Made by a program: the position numbers and the translations under genes. Below, in pieces: positions 1 to 5,613 of a stretch of DNA of 7,568 nucleotides (its first letter is position 1; each line of letters opens with the position of its first letter). Under the pieces are notes generated by a model that was not told where the DNA came from, searched no databases, and worked only from the letters and a program-made list of their open reading frames with translations. Origin of the DNA: Bordetella parapertussis (GTDB taxonomy: Bacteria; Pseudomonadota; Gammaproteobacteria; Burkholderiales; Burkholderiaceae_B); assembly GCA_945882005.1 (NCBI GenBank), contig CAMCWG010000142.1, positions 1-7,568 on the forward strand, given 5' to 3'.

Positions 1-240
1 AATCTGATCGAGGTGATGAACGATCCGCATATGCATGCAAGAGGAATGCTCGAGTGGTTTGAGGACCAGGATCTTGGACGTGTCGTATTGCCGGGCTCGC
101 CGCTCGTGATACATGGCGCAGATCGTATTCCAACCGTGTCGAGTCCGAAGCTTGGTCAGCATAACCAAGAGGTGTACGGTGCTTGGTTGGGATTGTCCGA
201 TTCTGATATCACTGCCTTGAAAACCGAAGGCACAATTTAA
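1..240 (+). CDS. CaiB/BaiF family CoA-transferase, C-terminal fragment (5' end outside window)
   Basis: The first frame is open from the window edge to a TAA at 238-240 and gives 79 residues, the tail of a family III CoA-transferase. These enzymes move CoA between a donor acyl-CoA such as succinyl-CoA and a carboxylic acid in the cytosol. The fragment carries features typical of the family's C-terminus: NDPHMHARGM near the edge (in-frame Asn-Asp-Pro followed by Ala-Arg-Gly), a pro-Gly-Ser-Pro stretch, then SPKLGQHNQEVYGAWLGLS and a final Leu-x-x-x-Gly-x-Ile. The catalytic Asp and CoA-binding region of this family lie in the N-terminal half and are not visible. In-frame GTG and ATG codons at 13 and 16 are internal, not starts, because the homology runs upstream of them. 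A crotonase gene follows after 35 bases, so the two are probably co-transcribed. The substrate cannot be told from this part. Confidence 0.88.
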   Translation, partial: NLIEVMNDPHMHARGMLEWFEDQDLGRVVLPGSPLVIHGADRIPTVSSPKLGQHNQEVYGAWLGLSDSDITALKTEGTI

Positions 241-246
241 TTATTC

Positions 247-264
247 GACGTGCGCTTGCGCGTC
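247..264 (+). promoter_or_regulatory. Small intercistronic hairpin between CoA-transferase and crotonase genes
   Basis: GACGTGC at 247-253 can pair with GCGCGTC at 258-264 (one T-G wobble) around a four-base GCTT loop, giving a seven-pair stem. It begins six bases after the upstream stop codon and ends just before the GGAGA ribosome binding site at 266-270. There is no T-tract, so it is not a classical terminator. It might stabilise mRNA or modulate translation of the crotonase, but a chance hairpin is also possible. Confidence 0.25.
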
Positions 265-275
265 TGGAGACTGAC

Positions 276-1079
276 ATGACTGCAGTTGCAGTGAAATACG
301 AACAAGAGGGTGGCATTGTTACGCTCACGCTGAACGAACCTGATACGCGCAACGCGCTATCCCCAGAAATTAATGATGCATTGGTCGAGTACGCCGCCAA
401 GATCAATAAAGACTACAGCGTTGGTTGCGTTATTTTGACTGGTGCCGGTGAGGGCTTCTCCTCTGGTGGCAACGTCAAGAAGATGCAGGATCGCAGCACA
501 GCGTCCGTTCAAAAGGCCCCCGTGGATGTGCGGCGTTATTACACAGAGGGCATTCAACGCGTACCCGTCGCTCTCTACAATCTTGAGGCACCAATCATTG
601 CAGCGGTGAATGGCGCTGCGATCGGAGCAGGCTGTGACCTCGCGACGATGTGCGATATTCGCATTGCCGCGCGCAGTGCAAAATTTGGCGAAAGCTTTGC
701 ACGCGTCGGTCTAGTTTCCGGCGACGGGGGTGCCTGGTTCTTACCTCGTGCCGTCGGACTTTCCAAAGCGTTTGAGATGACATTTACAGGTGACTTTATT
801 GACGGTGAAGAGGCTGCGCGCATTGGTCTTGTTTCAAAGATCGTTGATGATGCAGCGCTAATGGATGAAGCACGTGCGATGGCGGCACGCATCGCTTCGC
901 ATCCTGTGCACGCGATTCGTGCGAGTAAAAAATTGGTGCGTGACTCTCAACATGTGAGTCTGCCTGTTTCACTCGATATGGCATCTGCCTATCAGGCACT
1001 TGTGCAGACGACGTTCGACCATCGCGAAGCGATTACTGCGTTCGCAGAGAAGCGCAAGCCAAAGTTTGAAAATCGCTAG
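276..1079 (+). CDS. Enoyl-CoA hydratase/isomerase (crotonase) family protein
   Basis: This 267-residue protein has the usual length and fold signatures of the crotonase superfamily, which stabilises acyl-CoA enolates in an oxyanion hole. The first oxyanion-hole segment is GEGFSSGGNVKKM (about residues 58-70), matching the FSAGxDxxxM pattern. The second is AVNGAAIGAGCDLATMCDIR (110-129). The C-terminal TFDHREAITAFAEKRKPKF (247-264) is the typical trimerisation and CoA-contact tail. Compared with rat mitochondrial hydratase, the position of catalytic Glu144 is Asp121 (GCDLA) and that of Glu164 is Phe141 (FGESF rather than FGQPE), while Asp150 lies in SGDGGAW. A simple hydratase is therefore doubtful; an isomerase, hydrolase or other crotonase activity is possible. 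The ATG at 276 is preceded by GGAGA with five-base spacing. The gene follows a CoA-transferase gene by 35 bases, suggesting a shared acyl-CoA pathway. Family assignment is firm; the substrate is unknown. Confidence 0.93.
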   Translation: MTAVAVKYEQEGGIVTLTLNEPDTRNALSPEINDALVEYAAKINKDYSVGCVILTGAGEGFSSGGNVKKMQDRSTASVQKAPVDVRRYYTEGIQRVPVALYNLEAPIIAAVNGAAIGAGCDLATMCDIRIAARSAKFGESFARVGLVSGDGGAWFLPRAVGLSKAFEMTFTGDFIDGEEAARIGLVSKIVDDAALMDEARAMAARIASHPVHAIRASKKLVRDSQHVSLPVSLDMASAYQALVQTTFDHREAITAFAEKRKPKFENR

Positions 1080-1111
1080 AAAAGTAGGGCGCTTTAATCC
1101 TAGGAATAGTC

Positions 1112-1126
1112 TGTATCATGGATACA
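1112..1126. promoter_or_regulatory. Inverted repeat and possible -10 element upstream of the beta-CASP ribonuclease gene
   Basis: TGTATC-ATG-GATACA is a perfect six-base inverted repeat with a three-base spacer, centred about 30 bases before the ribonuclease start. TATCAT at 1114-1119 within it differs from the sigma-70 -10 consensus at one base, but no good -35 hexamer sits at the right distance. The 69-base gap also holds an AAGGGG ribosome binding site at 1138-1143. A promoter with an overlapping operator is plausible but unproven. Confidence 0.3.
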
Positions 1127-1148
1127 CACTAGCAACCAAGGGGTCGAG

Positions 1149-2504
1149 ATGAAACTAACTTTCCTAGGTGCCGCTGGAACCGTTACAGGCTCAAAGACAC
1201 TGATCAGCACAGCGAATACGCAGGTGCTGATCGACTGCGGCTTATTTCAAGGTTTCAAAAATCTGCGGGTCCTCAATCGAACCGAGATGCCGTTTGATGC
1301 TGCCAAGTTAGCTGCGGTAGTGTTGTCCCATGCACACCTGGATCATTCTGGTGCGTTACCGATCCTAATGAAACAAGGCTTTCACGGCCCGATTTACGCG
1401 ACCCCCTCAACAATAGACCTGTGTCACGGTCTCTTGCTCGACAGTGCAAAGTTGCAAGAAGAGGAAGCGGATTTTGCGAATCGTCACCATACAACAGCGC
1501 ACGAGCCCGCGCTCCCGCTGTACACGGTCGCTGAAGCAAAAAAGACTTTACGCTTGTTTAAACCGTTAGAGTTTGACCGCAAGCTAGAGGTCGCACCCGG
1601 TGTGCACGTACGTTTACGGCCAGCAGGCCATATCTTAGGTGCGAGTTCAGTTGAAGTGACGGCGGAAGGCAAAACCGTTTTATTTTCTGGTGACCTAGGT
1701 CGTTCAAACGACAGAATCATGCGGGCTCCAGTGCCGATCGAACAGGCGGACTATGTTGTCGCTGAATCAACATACGGGGATCGGGTGCACGAAACCGTCG
1801 AACCCGAGGCTCAACTTGCGGATGCAGTCAATCGATGCGCGGTACGAGGCGGAATTGTGGTGATACCGGCATTCGCCGTTGGGCGTGCACAAGAACTTTT
1901 GTTAGCCTTGTACAGACTCAAACAGCGCAATGCCATCCCAAACTTACCGATCTATTTAAACAGTCCGATGGCTATCGATATGACGGAAATCTATCAGCGC
2001 CATTGCGATGAGCACCGCCTGGAGGCTAAAGAGTGCAAAGCACTCGGCTCTGTGGCGAAGATGGTCCGCACACCTCAGGAGTCCAAGGCGCTAGATTCGA
2101 TACGGTATCCGTCAGTGATTATTTCGGCGAGCGGTATGGCAACTGGTGGACGCGTCTTGCATCACCTCAAGACCTTAGCGCCGGACCACCGTAATATGAT
2201 TTTATTTGCTGGGTTCCAGGCGGCCGGCACACGCGGAGCCAGAATGCTTGCCGGGGAGCGCACCGTCCGTATTTATGGCGAAGATGTCCCGATCAACGCA
2301 GAAGTTATATCGATTAGTGGCATGTCTGCGCACGCAGACTCTAATGAGATCCTGGCTTGGCTACAAACGGCGAAAGTTCAGCCGCGTGGCGTATTCTTGA
2401 ATCATGGTGAGCCAGCCGCCGCCGACAGCCTACGCCTGCGCATTAAGCATGAGCTCAAACTAGAGGCGAGCGTGCCGTTGTTGGGGCAGCAAATTGAGAT
2501 TTAA
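1149..2504 (+). CDS. MBL-fold beta-CASP ribonuclease (CPSF-73/TTHA0252-like)
   Basis: This 451-residue protein is a complete metallo-beta-lactamase/beta-CASP RNA-processing enzyme, a cytosolic two-zinc nuclease. Visible motifs in order are HAHLDH (residues 61-66; ligands His61, His63, Asp65, His66), AGHILGASS with His161, FSGDLGR with Asp182, beta-CASP motif A AESTYGDR with Glu206, PAFAVGRAQELL (240-251), SASGMATGGRVLHHL (326-340), motif B SGMSAHAD with His395, and motif C FLNHGEP with His419. The last two belong to the RMMBL segment. All expected metal ligands are present, so it should be active. The length is close to the 431-residue Thermus TTHA0252, and no KH or extra domain is attached. 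The ATG at 1149 has AAGGGG five bases upstream and starts directly with the first beta-strand MKLTFLGAAGTVTGS. A 69-base upstream gap suggests its own promoter. Neighbours are metabolic and give no clue to its RNA targets; endo- and exonuclease activities both occur in relatives. Confidence 0.93.
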   Translation: MKLTFLGAAGTVTGSKTLISTANTQVLIDCGLFQGFKNLRVLNRTEMPFDAAKLAAVVLSHAHLDHSGALPILMKQGFHGPIYATPSTIDLCHGLLLDSAKLQEEEADFANRHHTTAHEPALPLYTVAEAKKTLRLFKPLEFDRKLEVAPGVHVRLRPAGHILGASSVEVTAEGKTVLFSGDLGRSNDRIMRAPVPIEQADYVVAESTYGDRVHETVEPEAQLADAVNRCAVRGGIVVIPAFAVGRAQELLLALYRLKQRNAIPNLPIYLNSPMAIDMTEIYQRHCDEHRLEAKECKALGSVAKMVRTPQESKALDSIRYPSVIISASGMATGGRVLHHLKTLAPDHRNMILFAGFQAAGTRGARMLAGERTVRIYGEDVPINAEVISISGMSAHADSNEILAWLQTAKVQPRGVFLNHGEPAAADSLRLRIKHELKLEASVPLLGQQIEI

Positions 2505-2514
2505 ACAACTAGAC

Positions 2515-2560
2515 GGGCACCTGATTGCCCATGCGTATTAACCGCATAATGTATATTATG
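2515..2560. promoter_or_regulatory. Cluster of three short inverted repeats before the reductase gene
   Basis: Within the 77-base gap before the ketopantoate-reductase-like gene lie three consecutive dyads: GGGCA-N6-TGCCC at 2515-2530, ATGCG-N7-CGCAT at 2531-2547, and CATAAT-GTAT-ATTATG at 2545-2560. The first could fold in the mRNA after the ribonuclease stop codon but lacks a T-tract, so it is a poor terminator. The third is AT-rich and contains -10-like hexamers (CATAAT, TATTAT), without a convincing -35. The stretch probably holds the reductase promoter; any regulator is unknown. Confidence 0.3.
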
Positions 2561-2581
2561 TAAAGTAATGGAAATACCGAA

Positions 2582-3574
2582 ATGAAGCTATGTATCTATG
2601 GCGCCGGCGCAGTCGGCGGACACCTCGCCGCCCGGTTTGCAGCCCAGTTTCCGCCGGGGGGCCCGCACGAACTTTCACTGGTCTGCCGTGGCCCACAGTT
2701 AGAGGCAATCAAACGTAACGGCGTGACACTTTATCGCGGTGATGAGGTTTATACCGGTCGTCCAAGTATTGCTACGGACAACCCTGATAGCCTGCCACCT
2801 CAGGATATCGTTCTGGTTACGCTCAAAGCAAACGCGTTGCCCGCCGCAGCGGCGTCGATTGAGAAGTTATTGGCCCCAGACGGGGTTGCCGTATTCGCGA
2901 CCAACGGCATCCCTTGGTGGTGGAACAAGGGGTTGGATGTTCCTCAAGCCCCTCTTCCCTTGCTGGACCCAGATGGTGAGCTCTGGAGCCGTTTACGGGA
3001 CAGGACGCTCGGGTGCGTGATTTATTCACCCAATGAGGTGATCGAACCGGGTGTCATCCGGAGCAACATTAAGGATCGCTGGATGATCGGTGAGCCGGAT
3101 GGGTCTGACTCAGCTAGAGCGCACCGGGTCTCAGATCTGCTTCAGTCGGCAAACATCCGTGGTGTGGCGACGACTGATATTCGTTACGAGACTTGGTATA
3201 AGTTGCTGATCAACTACGCCCTGAATCCCGTCGCTGCGCTCACGAGACTCCCTACGGCAAACATGAACGTCAATCCCGATGTTGTGGCGCTGCGTAAACA
3301 GATCATGCTCGAGGTCATTGATATCGCGTTAGCGTGCGGTACAGATCTACGCGGCAAGATTGATTTGGATGAGGCCGTCACACCGACCAAACGCTCGGGT
3401 TCAAACCGCGCGTCGATGCTGCAAGACGTTTTAGCAGACCGCCCACTTGAGGTCGAAGCGATTTTGGGACAGACCGTAGCGCTTGCACGTCAGCACGGTG
3501 TGCAAGCGGTTCGTTGCGAATTGATGCTTGGATTGATGCGCGGTTTGGCCGAGTCGATGACGCTTAGTTCTTAA
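2582..3574 (+). CDS. 2-dehydropantoate 2-reductase family protein (PanE/ApbA-like)
   Basis: This 330-residue protein belongs to the ketopantoate reductase family, whose type member reduces 2-dehydropantoate to pantoate with NADPH in coenzyme A biosynthesis. The N-terminus MKLCIYGAGAVGGHLAARFA contains the Rossmann GxGxxG loop. Residues matching the E. coli PanE active site are present: Lys82 in TLKAN (Lys72), Asn108 in ATNG (Asn98), catalytic Lys207 and Asn211 in YKLLINYALNP (Lys176, Asn180), Ser278 in SML (Ser244), and Glu290 in RPLEVE (Glu256). It is somewhat longer than E. coli PanE (about 303 residues), with a Trp-rich PWWWNKGLD insert at 111-119 seen in many proteobacterial paralogues. 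No panB, panC or panD lies nearby, so it may act on a different 2-oxo acid; hence no gene symbol. A weak GGAAA precedes the ATG at 2582. Its last 11 bases overlap the convergent aldolase gene. Confidence 0.85.
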   Translation: MKLCIYGAGAVGGHLAARFAAQFPPGGPHELSLVCRGPQLEAIKRNGVTLYRGDEVYTGRPSIATDNPDSLPPQDIVLVTLKANALPAAAASIEKLLAPDGVAVFATNGIPWWWNKGLDVPQAPLPLLDPDGELWSRLRDRTLGCVIYSPNEVIEPGVIRSNIKDRWMIGEPDGSDSARAHRVSDLLQSANIRGVATTDIRYETWYKLLINYALNPVAALTRLPTANMNVNPDVVALRKQIMLEVIDIALACGTDLRGKIDLDEAVTPTKRSGSNRASMLQDVLADRPLEVEAILGQTVALARQHGVQAVRCELMLGLMRGLAESMTLSS

Positions 3575-4331
3575 ACGCAGCCCGCAACTCACGCACGCCG
3601 ATCGCGAGCGTGCGTGCATCCACACCAACTGCTACAAAGGTGCAACCTAATTTAAGGTAGTGCTGTGCCAAGGTGCGATCAGGTGTGAGTATCCCAGCGG
3701 CTTTGCCGTGTTTTAAGATCGTTGCGATGCCCTTTTCAATGGTTGCAACGACATCAGGATGACCGGGGTTACCGAGGTGGCCAAGTGCAGCGGAAATATC
3801 CGAGGGGCCAAGGAATACGCCATCTACACCCTCGACTGCACAGATCTCATCGAGATTGCTCAGACCGGTAGCTGTCTCAGCTTGCACAAGAAGACACACA
3901 TCATCGTTCGCAATCTTGACGTAGTCTTTGCGTGAGTCCCAGCGCGACACACGTGCCGATCCATAACCGACACCGCGAATACCATGTGGTGGGTAGCGCA
4001 CAGCTTGTACCAGTTCACGCGCTTGTTCAGCAGTATCAACCATCGGGATCAGCAGATTCTGCACACCCAAATCGAGCAACTGCTTAATCAGATGCGTCTG
4101 ACCAATTGGTGGACGCGCAACCACTTGCGTGTTGTAGGCAGCACAAGCTTGAAGTTGCGACAGGATCGTCAAAGGGTCAGTCGGCGTATGCTCGCCATCC
4201 AACAGCATCCAATCGAACTCAGCTGTAGCGCAGATTTCGGTGGTGAACGGATCAGGAATAGAGATCCACAGCCCGATGTTGGCCTCTCCGGCCTTGAGTG
4301 ATTTTTTAAATCGATTCGTGTAATCGGGCAT
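3564..4331 (-). CDS. HpcH/HpaI aldolase family protein (class II pyruvate aldolase)
   Basis: This 255-residue protein has the length and complete active site of the HpcH/HpaI family: divalent-metal-dependent TIM-barrel aldolases that cleave 4-hydroxy-2-oxo acids to pyruvate plus an aldehyde. Matches to E. coli HpaI are LLDGEH with Asp45 and His48 (Asp42, His45), VARPP with Arg73 (Arg70), LVQAETATG with Gln150 and metal-ligand Glu152 (Gln147, Glu149), and FLGPSDISAALG with metal-ligand Asp178 (Asp175). The ATG at 4331 has GGAGA five bases upstream (complement of 4337-4341). The upstream dehydrogenase stop lies only 16 bases away, so the two genes form one operon. Citrate lyase beta-like or citramalyl-CoA lyase relatives share the fold, but the DGEH and VQAETATG motifs favour HpaI/garL-type aldolases. 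The true aldehyde partner is unknown. No terminator follows; the gene ends inside the convergent reductase gene. Confidence 0.92.
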   Translation of the reverse strand: MPDYTNRFKKSLKAGEANIGLWISIPDPFTTEICATAEFDWMLLDGEHTPTDPLTILSQLQACAAYNTQVVARPPIGQTHLIKQLLDLGVQNLLIPMVDTAEQARELVQAVRYPPHGIRGVGYGSARVSRWDSRKDYVKIANDDVCLLVQAETATGLSNLDEICAVEGVDGVFLGPSDISAALGHLGNPGHPDVVATIEKGIATILKHGKAAGILTPDRTLAQHYLKLGCTFVAVGVDARTLAIGVRELRAAFKN

Positions 4332-4347
4332 GTGGGTCTCCGGTGAT

Positions 4348-5448
4348 TTACTTCGCCAGCACTTTGCTTAACGCATCGCCAATTTGGCTCGTGCTTGCTT
4401 TACCGCCCAGGTCCGGCGTGTGTGGGCCTTGAACGAGTACGTCTTCAATTGCTTTAACGATCGCATCGTGCGCATCCAAGTAAGGCTTCTGCGCTGCACC
4501 GGTCAGGCCGCGACCGAGATAGTCCAACATCAACGCACCAGACCAGATCATCGCAATGGGATTCGCAATGTTCTTACCTGCGATGTCAGGTGCAGAGCCG
4601 TGCACAGGCTCGAACAGTGATGGGAACTTACGGTCTGGATTGAGGTTTGCCGAAGGTGCTAAGCCGATTGTGCCGGTGCAAGCGGGGCCGAGATCCGACA
4701 GGATATCTCCAAACAAGTTTGACGCAACCACTACGTCGAAGCGATCAGGTGTCAGGACAAACCGAGCAGACAAGATATCGATGTGCTGTTTGTCTGTTGT
4801 GACGCCCGGGTACTCTTTGCCAATCTCCGCAGCACGCTCGTCCCAGTATGGCATGCTGATTGCAATACCATTCGATTTTGTCGCAATCGTCAGGTGCTTA
4901 CGTGCACGGCGCGAGGCCATCTCAAAAGCGAAGCGCAAGACGCGATCACAACCAACGCGCGTAAAGATGGACTCTTGCAAAACGATTTCGCGATCAGTGC
5001 CTTCGAACATCTTGCCACCGACGGCCGAGTATTCGCCTTCAGTGTTCTCGCGGACGACGAAGAAGTCGATGTCCCCTGCTTTGCGATTAGCAAGCGGGCA
5101 TGGCACGCCGTCGAATAAGCGAACCGGACGCAGGTTGATGTATTGATCAAATTCGCGACGGAATTTCAACAACGAACCGTAGAGTGAAGTGTGGTCAGGC
5201 ACGATTGCTGGCCAGCCAACTGCTCCAAAATAGATAGCATCGCAATCCTGCAGGTGTGACTTCCAGTCGTCAGGCATCATCTGCCCAGTCTGCGCGTAGT
5301 AATCGCAAGAGGCCCATTCGAAGTGGCGGTATTCCAGATTCAAACCAAACTTGTCTGCGGCGGTTTTCAGGACTTTGAGTCCCTCTGGCATCACTTCTTT
5401 ACCAATACCATCACCAGGCAGCACTGCAATACGAAATGGGCGGCTCAT
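4348..5448 (-). CDS. ttuC: Tartrate dehydrogenase / D-malate dehydrogenase (decarboxylating), TtuC/DmlA type
   Basis: This 366-residue protein is a decarboxylating beta-hydroxyacid dehydrogenase related to isopropylmalate dehydrogenase, but closest in its motifs to tartrate dehydrogenase and E. coli DmlA (361 residues), which oxidise tartrate or D-malate with NAD; D-malate gives pyruvate and CO2. It starts MSRPFRIAVLPGDGIGKEV, then has FGAVGWP (74-80), SLYGSLLKFRREFDQY (88-103) with Arg97 and Arg107 downstream, VVRENTEGEY (131-140) with Tyr140, ATKSNG with Lys191, HIDIL with Asp225, the family signature NLFGDILSDLGPACTGTIGL (Asp249 and Asp253 as metal ligands), and FEPVHGSAPDIAGK near the NAD site. 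FGAVGWP and LLKFRREFDQYINLRP separate it from LeuB. The start at 5448 has AAGAGGA eight bases upstream; an earlier in-frame ATG at 5532 would add 28 residues that resemble nothing in the family. It is first in an operon with the aldolase gene and diverges from the glutathione transferase gene. Substrate choice between tartrate, D-malate and dimethylmalate-like acids is unresolved. Confidence 0.92.
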   Translation of the reverse strand: MSRPFRIAVLPGDGIGKEVMPEGLKVLKTAADKFGLNLEYRHFEWASCDYYAQTGQMMPDDWKSHLQDCDAIYFGAVGWPAIVPDHTSLYGSLLKFRREFDQYINLRPVRLFDGVPCPLANRKAGDIDFFVVRENTEGEYSAVGGKMFEGTDREIVLQESIFTRVGCDRVLRFAFEMASRRARKHLTIATKSNGIAISMPYWDERAAEIGKEYPGVTTDKQHIDILSARFVLTPDRFDVVVASNLFGDILSDLGPACTGTIGLAPSANLNPDRKFPSLFEPVHGSAPDIAGKNIANPIAMIWSGALMLDYLGRGLTGAAQKPYLDAHDAIVKAIEDVLVQGPHTPDLGGKASTSQIGDALSKVLAK

Positions 5449-5455
5449 GCGCAAA

Positions 5456-5462
5456 TCCTCTT
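5456..5462 (-). promoter_or_regulatory. Ribosome binding site fixing the dehydrogenase start at 5448
   Basis: Read on the minus strand, AAGAGGA lies about seven to eight bases before the ATG at 5448-5446. It supports that start over the in-frame ATG at 5532, which falls inside the divergent regulatory region and has no comparable site. Confidence 0.7.
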
Positions 5463-5485
5463 GTTTAAAACGGAGTGAATAAGAT

Positions 5486-5520
5486 AGGGCAATGTTAACC
5501 TTTTCCCAGTGTTTTGCCCT
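5486..5520. promoter_or_regulatory. Perfect spaced inverted repeat in the divergent intergenic region
   Basis: AGGGCAA at 5486-5492 and TTGCCCT at 5514-5520 form a perfect seven-base inverted repeat with a 21-base spacer, so the half-sites are 28 bases apart centre to centre. It lies 38-72 bases upstream of the dehydrogenase start and within the 165-base gap shared with the divergent glutathione transferase gene. On the minus strand the proximal arm touches TATCTT (complement of 5481-5486), a possible but weak -10 box. Placement suits an operator for the dehydrogenase-aldolase operon; no regulator gene is in the window. Confidence 0.4.
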
Positions 5521-5522
5521 GC

Positions 5523-5584
5523 CTTGAATCAAGTAATTCTTATGCTAGCTTTTCTGCCTTTTTGGTGAGTTCAAGAGTTATGCT
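5523..5584. promoter_or_regulatory. Dyad and imperfect direct repeats upstream of the glutathione transferase gene
   Basis: CTTGA-A-TCAAG at 5523-5533 is a five-base dyad. TCAAG followed by TTATGCT occurs twice in the same order: 5529-5533 with 5540-5546, and 5571-5575 with 5578-5584 (gaps of six and two bases). Each copy contains the -10-like TATGCT; the second would start transcription near 5590, just before the AAGGA ribosome binding site at 5601-5605. No good -35 hexamer matches either copy, so an activator-dependent promoter or chance repetition are both possible. Confidence 0.3.
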
Positions 5585-5613
5585 TTGGCCATTCATAGAC
5601 AAGGAATTCAGAC

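Noticed and set aside
13..240. A complete 75-codon gene starting at GTG 13 or ATG 16
   Set aside because: The frame is open to the window edge and the sequence matches the interior of the CaiB/BaiF C-terminal region, so it is a fragment of a longer gene.
1081..1095. Possible terminator after the crotonase gene (AAAG...CTTT)
   Set aside because: Only four AT-rich pairs with a seven-base loop and no following T-tract.
1098..1105. TCCTAGGA palindrome, with CCTAGG recurring inside the ribonuclease gene near 1163 and 1694
   Set aside because: Short restriction-site-like palindromes recur by chance; the spacing is irregular and two copies are within coding sequence.
4556..5146. A plus-strand open frame of 196 codons opposite the dehydrogenase gene
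   Set aside because: The minus strand encodes a dehydrogenase with complete catalytic motifs over the same bases; the plus-strand translation resembles no family and is a long shadow frame.
5449..5532. A 28-residue N-terminal extension of the dehydrogenase from an ATG at 5532
   Set aside because: Family members begin at the first beta-strand just before PGDGIG; the ATG at 5448 has an AAGAGGA site, and the extension would cover the inverted repeat region.
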